From: an uncultured Ruminiclostridium sp.
GTDB taxonomy: Bacteria > Bacillota > Clostridia > Oscillospirales > Ruminococcaceae
Length of the DNA: 64,000 nucleotides
Assembly (NCBI GenBank): GCA_947630175.1
Contig: CANRGJ010000009.1
Coordinates: forward strand, 1 to 64,000
Reading direction: 5' to 3'
Shown piece after piece: positions 9,915 through 19,941 of this stretch; the stretch's first letter is position 1, and every line of letters starts with the position of its first letter. The notes beneath the pieces are model-generated. The model saw nothing but the letters and a program-made list of their open reading frames with translations, was not told the origin of the DNA and made no database searches. Made by a program: the position numbers and the translations under genes.

Positions 9915-10775
9915 ATGAGCAAACAGCTTTCCCGCTGTCAGGCGATAGAGCAGAGCATTACGAAAAAATACCGCAAGGAGCTTTGGAATCCCTTTGTGGA
10001 GGCGGTAAAGCGTTATGAGCTGATACAGGCGGGGGACAGGATAGCGGTCTGCATTTCAGGCGGCAAGGACTCAATGCTTATGGCAAAGCTGATGCAAATG
10101 CTTCAAAGGATAACGGAAGTGCCGTTCGATCTTACTTTTCTTGTAATGGACCCGGGATACAATGAGGAAAATAGGAAAAAGATAGAGAGCAACGCAAAAA
10201 TTTTGGAGATACCAGTCACGTTTTTTGAAACGAATATTTTTAACGTGGCGTACAAGACGGAAAAATCCCCCTGCTTTCTCTGCGCAAAAATGAGGAGGGG
10301 ACATCTTTACAATAAAGCGAAAGAGCTTGGCTGCAACAAAATTGCGCTGGGACATCATTTTAACGATGTTATCGAAACTACCGTTATGGGAATGTTTTAC
10401 AGCTCGCAATTACAGGCAATGATACCTAAGCTGCGCAGTAAAAATTTTGAGGGAATGGAGCTTATCCGCCCGCTTTACTGCGTTCACGAAGATGACATTA
10501 TCGCATGGGCTAAACATAACGGTCTGGAATTTATCCGCTGCGCCTGCCGCTTTACAGAAAATAGCGCAAACAGCCATGACGGAATAGGGGATTCCAAGCG
10601 GCAGGAGATAAAAATGCTGATAAAGGAGCTGAAAAAGCGCAATTCATATATCGAAAAGAGCATTTTCAACAGTCTGCATACGCTGGCGCTGAACACGTTC
10701 CCAGGGTATAAGGACAAGGACGGTGTTCATTCCTTTCTGGAACAGTATAACAGCGTGAAAAACGAAAAAAAATAA
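9915..10775 (+). CDS. PP-loop ATPase, TtcA-like tRNA 2-thiocytidine biosynthesis family
   Basis: SGGKDSM P-loop, CFLCAKMRRG CxxC, TtcA-like length. Confidence 0.85.
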   Translation: MSKQLSRCQAIEQSITKKYRKELWNPFVEAVKRYELIQAGDRIAVCISGGKDSMLMAKLMQMLQRITEVPFDLTFLVMDPGYNEENRKKIESNAKILEIPVTFFETNIFNVAYKTEKSPCFLCAKMRRGHLYNKAKELGCNKIALGHHFNDVIETTVMGMFYSSQLQAMIPKLRSKNFEGMELIRPLYCVHEDDIIAWAKHNGLEFIRCACRFTENSANSHDGIGDSKRQEIKMLIKELKKRNSYIEKSIFNSLHTLALNTFPGYKDKDGVHSFLEQYNSVKNEKK

Positions 10776-10870
10776 ATTCTGTTATACTGTATTTCATCAC
10801 AGTTATATTGACTTAAAGGATTTTGTCGGTTATAATTAAAGTAAATGAAATACATAAGGGAGGAATATCA

Positions 10871-12478
10871 ATGAAAAAAATAAAGCTCACCATTCTTTTG
10901 TCAGCGCTGGCTCTTGCGGCGACGGCGGCTGTGATGAGTTTTTCCGCTGTTTCCGCACAAAGCGTTTCTGACGGGACAGCGGAGTACCTTGTCAGCGGTG
11001 AACTGAAATATCTGCTCCTGGAGGACGGCACTTACAGCGTGGCGGGCTTTGCGGACGGAGTGGATACCGCTGCGGCGACGCAGGTGACCGTTCCCGAAGA
11101 GGTGAACGGCAAAAAGGTGACCGCTGTGGGAACAGGGGCTTTTTACGAATGTTCCATGCTTCAGTCGGCAAAACTGCCCGATACGGTAACAACGATAGAT
11201 GACGGTGCTTTTGCTTATTGCGTTCTTTTGTCGGATATAAATATACCTGAACAGCTTGAAGTCATAGGCGAATCGGCGTTTTACCACTGTGAGAGCATAA
11301 AAAGCATTACTCTGCCCGACACGGTGACAGAAATGCGGGAATCCGCATTTGAAAACTGCCAAAGCCTTGAAAGCATAAATATCCCTGAAGGTATTACTGA
11401 AATTTCCGACAAGCTTTTAAACGACTGCTATATGCTGAAGAGCGTACAACTGCCCAACAGCGTTGTTTCTATTGGATACAGCGCCTTTTCCTATTGCTAT
11501 TCTCTTGAAAACGCAGTTATGCCTAAGGAGCTTGCGGTCATAGGCAAATCGGCGTTTTACCACTGTGAGAGCTTGGTAAGCATTGTCCTGCCCGACACGG
11601 TGACGGAAATACAAAAGTCCGCATTTGAGGACTGCTCAAGACTTGCAAACATAAATATCCCCAAGGGCTTAAAGGTTATACCCAAAGAGCTTTTTAACGA
11701 ATGTGTATCCCTTACCTGCATAACTATCCCCGAAAACGTGACCGAGATACAGTCCAGAGCCTTCAGCAAATGTTCGGGTCTTACAAGCATAACCATACCC
11801 GACAGCATAACGGTGATGGAGGGCGGCGTGTTCCAGCATTGCACCGCTTTGAAGGAAGTAAATATCGGGAGAGGAGTGACCTACCTGCCCTGCTATTTCG
11901 GCAGTACGGGAAATGTGGGTATGTTTTCGGAATGTACAAGTCTTGAGGAAATAACCCTGCCCGAAGGTATCGTAAGCGTAGGCGACATTACCTTCTCAAA
12001 GTGTACCGCCCTTAAAACTGTCAGGATACTGGGAATTTTGGAGGAGCTGAGTACCTCCGCTTTTGAGGAATGTGACGCTCTTACCGACGTATATTTCGCA
12101 GGGTCGGAGGAACAGTGCGGAGAGTTGGCAAAAGCGGCGCTGAACGAAACGGTGAATATCCACTACAATTATGTTCAGGAGAACGAGCCCGTGACTGACG
12201 ATATCGTGACCGACGAGCCTGTGACAGACGAACCTATTACTGACGATACCGTGACCGATGAGCCTGTTACTGACGATACCGTGACCGATGAGCCTGTTAC
12301 TGACGATACCGTGACCGATGAGCCGCAAACCGTTCCTTCCGACATGCAGGCATCGCAGACCGCCGAAAGCGAGACGGCAGGCAATCCCGGAACAGGCGTT
12401 GGCGGAGAGTTCTCCGTTATGCTGGCAGCAGTCATTACATCAGCGGCAGTGCTGGCGTTTGGCAAAAAACGCAAATGA
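10871..12478 (+). CDS. BspA-like leucine-rich-repeat surface protein with TDEP repeats and C-terminal NPGTG anchor
   Basis: Signal peptide, LRR_5-type repeats (LPDTVTEIxxxAFxxC), VTDEPVTDDT repeats, NPGTGV-TM-KKRK. Confidence 0.85.
   Translation: MKKIKLTILLSALALAATAAVMSFSAVSAQSVSDGTAEYLVSGELKYLLLEDGTYSVAGFADGVDTAAATQVTVPEEVNGKKVTAVGTGAFYECSMLQSAKLPDTVTTIDDGAFAYCVLLSDINIPEQLEVIGESAFYHCESIKSITLPDTVTEMRESAFENCQSLESINIPEGITEISDKLLNDCYMLKSVQLPNSVVSIGYSAFSYCYSLENAVMPKELAVIGKSAFYHCESLVSIVLPDTVTEIQKSAFEDCSRLANINIPKGLKVIPKELFNECVSLTCITIPENVTEIQSRAFSKCSGLTSITIPDSITVMEGGVFQHCTALKEVNIGRGVTYLPCYFGSTGNVGMFSECTSLEEITLPEGIVSVGDITFSKCTALKTVRILGILEELSTSAFEECDALTDVYFAGSEEQCGELAKAALNETVNIHYNYVQENEPVTDDIVTDEPVTDEPITDDTVTDEPVTDDTVTDEPVTDDTVTDEPQTVPSDMQASQTAESETAGNPGTGVGGEFSVMLAAVITSAAVLAFGKKRK
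12233..12322. repeat. 30-bp coding tandem repeat (x3) encoding (I/V)TDDTVTDEP
   Basis: actgacgataccgtgaccgatgagcctgtt repeated in tandem. Confidence 0.85.
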
Positions 12479-12643
12479 TTTTTGAATTTTTTTAAGCGAT
12501 ACGTCCCCGCCCTATATGGCGGGGATATTGCTTTTTTCGCACTTGCATTTTCAGTTAAAATATAGTATAATAAAATGGGTATTTACAAAATTTCACAAAT
12601 GCGGTTTTATTTTAGAAAAACCGTTTATGCTCAGGAGATATAA

Positions 12644-13351
12644 ATGCTGAATCTACTTAATTCTTCCGCAAGCACCTCGGCTATCGTGGCGGAGATATTT
12701 TCACTGCTGATAATCGTGCTTATCTGTATGCCCTTGCACGAGTTTGCTCACGGCTGGGCGGCGAGCCTGCTGGGGGACGACACCGCCGAAAAATACGGTA
12801 GGCTGACCCTCAATCCTTTCGCCCATATTGATATAATGGGAATAATCGCCCTGGCGCTGTTCGGTATAGGCTGGGCAAGACCCGTTCCCATAAATCCCTC
12901 AAAATGCACTAAAGTCAAGCCCAAAGCGGCTATGGCGATAACCGCCTTTGCAGGACCGCTGGCAAATTTTCTGCTGGCATACCTGGCAATGATAATAGGA
13001 AAGGTGATTTTTTACAGCAACGCCGAGCTGATAAATTCTGGGAAGGAGTCTGTTCCCTATTATCTTATGATAGTCATTCTTGAAGTGGTGACGATAAATA
13101 TTTATCTGGGAGTTTTCAATCTGCTTATGCCCTTCCCGCCCTTTGACGGGTCGAGGATATTCCTTGTGTTTCTGCCCAATAAATGGTACTTCAAAATAAT
13201 GAAGTATGAGCGTATCATTATGTTGGTGATAATGGTGCTTATGTTTTTGGGAGTATTCACCATTCCCATGATGTATCTGTCCGAGTGGGTAAGGCTGGGT
13301 ATGAATTACGCCACGGGATTTGTGGACTATTTTATGGGAGCAGGAATTTAA
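12644..13351 (+). CDS. Site-2 protease (M50) family protein
   Basis: HEFAHGW motif, multi-TM. Confidence 0.88.
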   Translation: MLNLLNSSASTSAIVAEIFSLLIIVLICMPLHEFAHGWAASLLGDDTAEKYGRLTLNPFAHIDIMGIIALALFGIGWARPVPINPSKCTKVKPKAAMAITAFAGPLANFLLAYLAMIIGKVIFYSNAELINSGKESVPYYLMIVILEVVTINIYLGVFNLLMPFPPFDGSRIFLVFLPNKWYFKIMKYERIIMLVIMVLMFLGVFTIPMMYLSEWVRLGMNYATGFVDYFMGAGI

Positions 13352-14071
13352 ATGCAGGAGCTTAACTTTAAATTGCAGGTGTTCGAGGGCCCTCTGGACC
13401 TTATGCTCAGCCTGATACAAAAGCACAAGCTGAACATAGCCGATATTGAAATTTCCGTTCTTGTAGAGCAGTTTTTGCTTTATCTGGAGCAGATGCAGCA
13501 GGCGGATATGGAGATAGCGGGGGAATTTATGGAGACGGCGGCGCACCTTATCCTGATAAAATCCACCGCCCTGCTCCCGAAGCACGAAGCGGAGCAGATG
13601 AAAAAGGAGCTGGAGGGCGCGCTTATAGAATACGCCTTGTGCAAGGCGGCGGCGGAACGGCTGAAAAAAGGCTATATCGGCGGGGACGTTTTTGTGAGAA
13701 TGCCTCAGGATATCCCCATAGACAGCACTTATCGGCTGGAACACGACCCCTGCGAGCTTTACGAGGCGCTGTCCGCAATGGCGGGGAAAGCGGAGATAAA
13801 ACGGCTGAAGGCTGTTCCCCTGTCGATAAAAAATATAACCGCAAAAAGCTATGTCAGTGTTTTTACAAAGATAGTTTACGTCCTGCGCCGAATACAAAAG
13901 GGCGGGGACGTGGTGATAGACAGCCTTTATGAGGGGCAGAACCGTTCGGAGCAGGTAGCGACGTTTCTGGCGCTGCTGGAGCTGTCAAAAAACGGACACG
14001 TTGAGTTTTCCGATGACGGAAAGCGGGTAAGACGCTCAACAGTCCATACGAATGAGGAAGGTAATTTTTAA
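13352..14071 (+). CDS. scpA: Segregation and condensation protein A
   Basis: FEGPLDLMLSLIQKHKLNIADI; adjacent to scpB. Confidence 0.93.
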   Translation: MQELNFKLQVFEGPLDLMLSLIQKHKLNIADIEISVLVEQFLLYLEQMQQADMEIAGEFMETAAHLILIKSTALLPKHEAEQMKKELEGALIEYALCKAAAERLKKGYIGGDVFVRMPQDIPIDSTYRLEHDPCELYEALSAMAGKAEIKRLKAVPLSIKNITAKSYVSVFTKIVYVLRRIQKGGDVVIDSLYEGQNRSEQVATFLALLELSKNGHVEFSDDGKRVRRSTVHTNEEGNF

Positions 14072-14625
14072 TGGAGCTTGACGAAGGGATAGCCATAATC
14101 GAGGCGATAATGTTCGCCTGCGGCGAGCCGATAACGGTGGATAAGCTGTCAAAGGCAAGCGGCATAGACGCAGATACCACCGCCAAGCTGGTGAGTCAGC
14201 TTGAACGGCGGTACAACGTTCAGGGCAGCGGACTAAAGGTGATAAAGCTGGAAAACGCCTATCAGATAACAACGAGGACCGAATACGCCCCATATATCAA
14301 GGCGGCGCTGGAAAACAGCAGGCAGACCCCGCTGTCGCAGGCGGCTATGGAATGTCTTGCGGTGATCGCCTACAATCAGCCTGTAACAAAAGGCTTTGTG
14401 GAGCAGGTGAGAGGAATAGACAGCTCAAGTGTTGTCAACACTCTTGCTGAGAGAGGACTTATCGAGGAGGCGGGACGGCTGGAGCTTCCCGGCAGACCCA
14501 TAGCCTACCGCACCACCGACACGTTCCTGCGCTGTTTCGGGCTGAGATCGATAAAGGAGCTTCCTCCCCTGCCGACGGAGGAGGGGCAGCTCAGTCTTGA
14601 TGAACTGGAAAATAATGCACAGTAA
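14071..14625 (+). CDS. scpB: Segregation and condensation protein B
   Basis: AIMFACGEPI..., LAVIAYNQPVTKGFVEQVRGIDSSSVV. Confidence 0.94.
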   Translation: MELDEGIAIIEAIMFACGEPITVDKLSKASGIDADTTAKLVSQLERRYNVQGSGLKVIKLENAYQITTRTEYAPYIKAALENSRQTPLSQAAMECLAVIAYNQPVTKGFVEQVRGIDSSSVVNTLAERGLIEEAGRLELPGRPIAYRTTDTFLRCFGLRSIKELPPLPTEEGQLSLDELENNAQ

Positions 14626-14653
14626 ACGGTACTTACAGAGGAATAAAGGATAA

Positions 14654-15412
14654 ATGACAGCACTTATTGTGATAGGAGCGATACTGCTCGTTCTTTTCAT
14701 TCTCCTTGCCTCTTCCATAACCGCTGAGCTTGAGTTTGACGGGACTTTCAGGTATAAGATAAAATATTTGTTCTTTACCTTTATTGTCAATCCCGAAAGT
14801 CCACGACGAAAGCGAAAGCGGGAAAAGAAGGAGCAGAAGAAAAAGAAAAAGGAGACTGCTAAGGCTGAAAAGCAGAAAAAAGCTCCTCCCCCGAAAAAAG
14901 CGGAAACAGCCGCTGTAAAGCCTCAGCAAGAGGAAATTAAATCGGAAAAAGCCGAGGAGATCCCCGCTGAGAAAAAATCAGTCAAGAAAGAGGAAAAGGC
15001 GGAAAAGCCCAAGATGAAATTCAGCCTTGACCTTATCCGCCGCATTATCGGCAGAGCCTCGCCACACGTCAAGCGGATTTTTAAGAAGATACGCTTTTAC
15101 AACGTGGTCATCTTTGTGACTGCGGGGGGAAAGGACGCCGCCAAGGTCGCTATGAGCTACGGCTATCACTGCTGGGCGGTTTACAGCATTACAAAGCTGC
15201 TTTCGGAAACTATAACCTTTAAGGCGAAGGACGTGGACGTAAGGGCGGACTTCGATCTGGAAAAGAATGAATATTACCTTTACGGCGTGGTGAAGATGAG
15301 GGTGTCAACTCTACTTCACAGCGCAATCTGGGGATTTTTCGCAGTGCTGTCCGAGATAAGAAAGGACAGCAAGCCTGCGCCAAAGGCTCAGCCGCAGAAG
15401 AAAGCGGCGTAA
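14654..15412 (+). CDS. DUF2953-like membrane protein with Lys/Glu-rich linker
   Basis: N-terminal TM, charged linker, conserved position before ytfJ. Confidence 0.65.
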   Translation: MTALIVIGAILLVLFILLASSITAELEFDGTFRYKIKYLFFTFIVNPESPRRKRKREKKEQKKKKKETAKAEKQKKAPPPKKAETAAVKPQQEEIKSEKAEEIPAEKKSVKKEEKAEKPKMKFSLDLIRRIIGRASPHVKRIFKKIRFYNVVIFVTAGGKDAAKVAMSYGYHCWAVYSITKLLSETITFKAKDVDVRADFDLEKNEYYLYGVVKMRVSTLLHSAIWGFFAVLSEIRKDSKPAPKAQPQKKAA

Positions 15413-15419
15413 AAGCCAA

Positions 15420-15495
15420 AGTTTTTACGGGATCCTTAAGGACGCTTTTTTCAAAAAGCGCCCTTAAGCAGGGCTCGGGGCAGCGCCCCGACATC
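15420..15495. repeat. Hairpin repeat (AGTTTTTAC + long stem + GC hairpin)
   Basis: CTTAAGGaCGCTTTTT/AAAAAGCGcCCTTAAG and TCGGGGC-AGC-GCCCCGA (15475-15491); related to 40423-40475. Confidence 0.65.
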
Positions 15496-15544
15496 AAGTA
15501 CAACCGACGGAAAATACCGTCTTAAACAGAAAGGAATAAAAATC

Positions 15545-15952
15545 ATGGCAGAACATCTTGAAGGACTTATGAGCACCTCTATGGAAAAAATTCGTGAGCT
15601 GGTGGACGTAAATACCATTATCGGCGAGCCTGTCACCTCTCCCGACGGAACGGTGGTCATTCCCGTTTCAAAGGTATCCTTCGGCTTTGTGTCGGGCGGG
15701 TCGGACATTCCCTCCACTGCTCCAAAGGAGGTCTTTGCAGGCGGCAGCGGCGCAGGTATCACCATAAAGCCCCAGGCTTTTATCGTCATCAAGACTGACG
15801 GCGACGTGAAGCTGCTGGAGCTGGGCGCAAAGGACAGCGCAGTGGACAGCCTTATCGAGGGCGTTCCCGGTCTTATCTCAAAGGTAAAGGATATGTTCGG
15901 CAAAAAAGGCGACGGAGAAGAAACGGAAGCCGAAAATACCGCCGAAGAATAA
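15545..15952 (+). CDS. ytfJ: GerW/YtfJ family sporulation protein
   Basis: GSGAGITIKPQAFIVIK, typical length. Confidence 0.9.
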   Translation: MAEHLEGLMSTSMEKIRELVDVNTIIGEPVTSPDGTVVIPVSKVSFGFVSGGSDIPSTAPKEVFAGGSGAGITIKPQAFIVIKTDGDVKLLELGAKDSAVDSLIEGVPGLISKVKDMFGKKGDGEETEAENTAEE

Positions 15953-16044
15953 TACGATTTGTAATAATTTGTCGAATTTCGCCTTGCAGTAAAGGAAATA
16001 TTTTGTCCGCCCACGCATAAACTGGTTGTACAAAGTATGCGGAG

Positions 16045-17190
16045 GTGGAGGATTTGAAAAGATTTATTGCGGGTATTACGGCGTTTTGTCTTGCTTTGGG
16101 GGGAAATTCCCTGCCGATCTATGCCGAAAGCGGAGGATTTGAGGTGTCTGCTGTCGGCGCCGTTCTCATAAATGCCGACACAGGAACAGTTATTTACGAG
16201 AAGAACGCCCACGAGCAACGGGCAATGGCAAGCACCACCAAGATAATGACCGCCCTGCTTACGGCAGAGGCGGGAGAGCTGGACAAAAAATTCACGGCGG
16301 ACAGCTTTGCCATAAACGTTGAGGGCACCTCTATGGGTTTGAAAGAGGGGGATATCGTAACAAGGCGGGCGCTGTTGTACGGTATGCTATTGCCCTCCGG
16401 AAATGACGCCGCAAACGCCGCTGCTGTCAACATCAGCGGTTCGATGTCCGCATTTGCAGAATTGATGAACAAAAAGGCGGAGGAGCTGGGGCTTGAAGAT
16501 ACCCACTTCGTCAACCCGTCGGGGCTGGACGCAAGTGGGCATTTCACCACGGCTTACGATTTGGCGCAGCTTACAAGGTATGCGCTGGAAAACCCCGTCT
16601 TTGCGGAGATCTGCAGATGCGCGGACGCACAGGTGGAATTTGGCAATCCGCCTTATCTGCGGCAGCTTTCAAATTCCAACAAAATGCTGTGGCAATACGA
16701 GGGCTGTATAGGAGTAAAGACGGGCTTTACCGACAACGCAAGGCGCTGTCTTGTTTCCGCCGCCGAAAGGGACGGGGTAAGGCTTATCTGCGTCACGCTG
16801 AACGCTCCCGACGACTGGGAGGACCACAGGAAAATGCTGGACTACGGCTTTACGCAGGTTAAGGCGACTGAGATAGTTCTGCCTAAGCCTGTAACGCTTC
16901 CCGTTATCGGCGGGAATGAGCAGTGCGTCAGCCTGAAGCTGGCGGAAAACGTAAAGCTGGCTTTGTCCGAAAGCGAAAGCAAAACGGTTACCGTTGAAAC
17001 GTTTGCACCGCAGTTTCTCTATGCGGGATTTTCCGCAGGGGAAAGCGTGGGCTTTGCAAGGATATACCGTGACGGCGAGGCTGTCAGGGACGTGGAGCTG
17101 GTGACTGAAAAGGCGGTTATGGAAACGCCGCAGGAAGTAGGCTTCTGGGACAGACTGATAATGCTTTGCAGGAGATTTTTCGGAATCTGA
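16045..17190 (+). CDS. D-alanyl-D-alanine carboxypeptidase (DacF-like)
   Basis: STTKIMT (SxxK), SGN, KTG motifs. Confidence 0.92.
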   Translation: MEDLKRFIAGITAFCLALGGNSLPIYAESGGFEVSAVGAVLINADTGTVIYEKNAHEQRAMASTTKIMTALLTAEAGELDKKFTADSFAINVEGTSMGLKEGDIVTRRALLYGMLLPSGNDAANAAAVNISGSMSAFAELMNKKAEELGLEDTHFVNPSGLDASGHFTTAYDLAQLTRYALENPVFAEICRCADAQVEFGNPPYLRQLSNSNKMLWQYEGCIGVKTGFTDNARRCLVSAAERDGVRLICVTLNAPDDWEDHRKMLDYGFTQVKATEIVLPKPVTLPVIGGNEQCVSLKLAENVKLALSESESKTVTVETFAPQFLYAGFSAGESVGFARIYRDGEAVRDVELVTEKAVMETPQEVGFWDRLIMLCRRFFGI

Positions 17191-17202
17191 TAAGGAGAAT
17201 GA

Positions 17203-17670
17203 ATGCTGGTCTTATATAAGCCCAAGTGTGAAGAATTGTGGTTCAGGGAGAAAATGCTGAGCGACGCTGATACTATGTCCTATAACGCAAAATGGGGCGG
17301 GACTATCCCTTTTCCAAAAGAAAAATGGGGCGGCTGGTACGATTTGTGGATTTCCCACGGCGGAAAGGGCAGGTTCTACCGTTACCTGCTCGACGAGGAC
17401 AGCGGAGAACTTGTTGGAGAAACAGCCTATCATCTTGACACCGAAAAAGAAATTTATCTTGCGGATATTATCATATTTTCGGAATACCGCCGCAAAGGTT
17501 ACGGGAAAAAGGGGCTGGCGCTTTTATGTCAGGCGGCAAGGGAAAACGGCTGTGCGGAGCTGTACGACGAGATAGCCGCCGACAATCCTGCAAGGTGGTT
17601 GTTTCTCGATATGGGCTTTGTTGTTGAGTATGAAACGGAAGATACGATTATGCTGAAAAAAGCGCTGTGA
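17203..17670 (+). CDS. GNAT family N-acetyltransferase
   Basis: RRKGYGKKGLALLCQAARENG, acetyl-CoA binding motif. Confidence 0.8.
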   Translation: MLVLYKPKCEELWFREKMLSDADTMSYNAKWGGTIPFPKEKWGGWYDLWISHGGKGRFYRYLLDEDSGELVGETAYHLDTEKEIYLADIIIFSEYRRKGYGKKGLALLCQAARENGCAELYDEIAADNPARWLFLDMGFVVEYETEDTIMLKKAL

Positions 17671-17705
17671 TAAAACAGGCGGAGCGCATGACAGAGGAAG
17701 ATAAA

Positions 17706-18482
17706 ATGGCAAAGCCTAAAATATTGATATTTGATTTGGACGGGACTTTATTAAGGGACGATAAAACCATATCGGAGCATACCTTAAACACGCTGTCCGA
17801 GTGCAAAAAGCGTGGATCCCTTATCGGTATTGCAACGTCAAGGAGCGAGCAAAACTGTTTGTCGTTTGTCAAAGACTTACAACCTGATATTATGATATCC
17901 AGCGGCGGAGCGTTGGTAAGGTTCAGGGGAAAGATAATATTTTCCTCGGCTTTTTCGGCGGAAGAAACGAAGCGCTTTATCCAAGCCGCAAGAAGTATAT
18001 GTGCGGAGGACTGCGAGATCACGGTGGATACCGCAGACGCTCATTACTGGAACTATAAGATAGATCCGAAAGAACAGTTCAAAAACTGGGGAGACAGTAT
18101 ATACACGGATTTTTCGGATATTCGGTACGAGGCGCTGAAGATATGCGTTGAGATACCGAAAACGGATATGGCAAAGGAATTGAGCGAAAGATTTGCGGAG
18201 CTTGACTGTCAGCGCTTTTCGGACGGGGACTGGTACAAGTTCACAAAAGGCGGAGTTACGAAGGAAAGGGCTATTCTGGCGATATGCGATGAGTGCCGTG
18301 CGGGCACGGACGAAATAATTGCTTTTGGCGATGACAATGCGGATATAGGTATGCTGAAGCTGTGCGGCACAGGCGTGGCGATGGGCAACGCAATACAGGA
18401 AGTCAAGGACGCTGCCGATGATATTACACTTTCAAACGAGGACGACGGAGCTGCAGTATATTTGGAAAAAAGGGTGCTGTGA
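17706..18482 (+). CDS. HAD-superfamily (Cof-type) hydrolase
   Basis: DLDGTLL, GDDNADIGML. Confidence 0.88.
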   Translation: MAKPKILIFDLDGTLLRDDKTISEHTLNTLSECKKRGSLIGIATSRSEQNCLSFVKDLQPDIMISSGGALVRFRGKIIFSSAFSAEETKRFIQAARSICAEDCEITVDTADAHYWNYKIDPKEQFKNWGDSIYTDFSDIRYEALKICVEIPKTDMAKELSERFAELDCQRFSDGDWYKFTKGGVTKERAILAICDECRAGTDEIIAFGDDNADIGMLKLCGTGVAMGNAIQEVKDAADDITLSNEDDGAAVYLEKRVL

Positions 18483-18560
18483 TTTTAGATCAAAAACGCA
18501 GGTGCTTTTCCGATTTAATTTTTATGCTGTGATAAATAATACGACAAGTGCGTGGAGCAG

Positions 18561-18663
18561 GGCGGCGAAGCCGCCTTTCTTCGGGCTTCGCCCGAAGAAA
18601 GGTCAGGGCTTGCGAAGCAAGCCCTGACGTCCCGCGCTCCGCGCGGGACGCGGCTTCGCCGCC
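18561..18663. repeat. Cloverleaf repeat copy 3, internal hairpin order reversed relative to copy 1
   Basis: Outer GGCGGCGAAGCCGC/GCGGCTTCGCCGCC; hairpins 18575-18601, 18602-18628, 18629-18649 identical in stem to copy 1 but in reverse order. Confidence 0.9.
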
Positions 18664-18763
18664 CCCGACATGCAGTTGTATTCTCAGAGGCAGTTCTTCC
18701 GCGGGACAGACAAGCAGGCGTTATTTAAAAGCACAGCAGATAACATAAAACAAAGGACGTACA

Positions 18764-19519
18764 ATGAAAACAAGGATACAAAAGATAATTTCCGACAGCG
18801 GATACTGCTCCCGCAGAAAGGCGGAGGAGCTGATAGCAAACGGAATGGTAAAGGTGAACGGTCACACCGTTTCACTGGGGGACAAGGCTGAGCCCGAGTC
18901 CGACATAATCACCGTAAGCGGGGAAAGGCTTGACACGGACAAGCCCGTACTGCGCTACATCAAGCTGTATAAGCCGAGAGGCTACGTCACCTCAATGGAG
19001 GACGCCCATTCGGACAAGCTGGTGACCGACCTGCTGAAAGGCGTTAAAGAACGGGTTTATCCTGTGGGGCGGCTGGACAAGAACAGCGAGGGGCTTATCC
19101 TCCTCACAAACGACGGCAGCTTTGCCAACGACATAATGCACCCGAAAAAGCATATCCCAAAAACCTACCGTGTTACCGTTCCCTCCTCGGTGACAGAGGA
19201 ACAGCTTGCGCTGATGTCGGCGGGAATTGAGATAGAGCCGGGCGTAAAAACACAGCCCTGCGTGATAAACGTGCTGACTCAGGAAAAAGAGCGCACCGTT
19301 CTTGAATTTGTCATAACCGAGGGAAAGAACAGGCAGATACGCAAAATGTGCGGGGCGGTGGAGCTTGAGGTTTCAAGGCTGAAGCGCACCTCCGTGGGCG
19401 GAGTTAAGCTGGGAATGATGAAAGCGGGAGAATACAGGGACCTGACAGCGGAAGAAATGCAGACGTTACGGGCGGCGATGGGAAAGTCCGACCCGCCAAA
19501 AAGGAGAAAGAAAAAATGA
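18764..19519 (+). CDS. Pseudouridine synthase (RsuA/RluB family)
   Basis: S4 domain, GRLDKNSEGLILLTNDG. Confidence 0.92.
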   Translation: MKTRIQKIISDSGYCSRRKAEELIANGMVKVNGHTVSLGDKAEPESDIITVSGERLDTDKPVLRYIKLYKPRGYVTSMEDAHSDKLVTDLLKGVKERVYPVGRLDKNSEGLILLTNDGSFANDIMHPKKHIPKTYRVTVPSSVTEEQLALMSAGIEIEPGVKTQPCVINVLTQEKERTVLEFVITEGKNRQIRKMCGAVELEVSRLKRTSVGGVKLGMMKAGEYRDLTAEEMQTLRAAMGKSDPPKRRKKK

Positions 19520-19818
19520 TAGAGATAAAAAGAAATTACGACGCCGAGGATTTTTGCTTTGAGGCAAAATGCGAGGGCGAGCTTATAGCGGACATTCACG
19601 GGGAGATAAAGGACAAGGTGTTCACCGTGAAAAGCTACAACGGGGACAAATTTTTGTTTGACGGTGTTCTCCGTTCGGCATTGAACAACGCCGACCATGA
19701 GGGAGCAGTTTCCGCAGTCATTGCCGACACGATCCCCGACGAATTTGTAAAGACCTTCGTGGGAGGAAGACGGCTGGAATCCATAGCCGAATTTTTCGAC
19801 GGGAAAAAGGAAAATTGA
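19516..19818 (+). CDS. Hypothetical protein
   Basis: Overlaps upstream CDS stop; codirectional. Confidence 0.6.
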   Translation: MIEIKRNYDAEDFCFEAKCEGELIADIHGEIKDKVFTVKSYNGDKFLFDGVLRSALNNADHEGAVSAVIADTIPDEFVKTFVGGRRLESIAEFFDGKKEN

Positions 19819-19941
19819 CGAAAAAAGGAAAATCCCACTTGAAATTAAAGCGGTAATATTGTATAATTTATAGTGTATTTGATTTCTGACACAGGTTGAA
19901 ATAAAACGAACAAATGAACATAAGGAACGGAGGACATAAAA

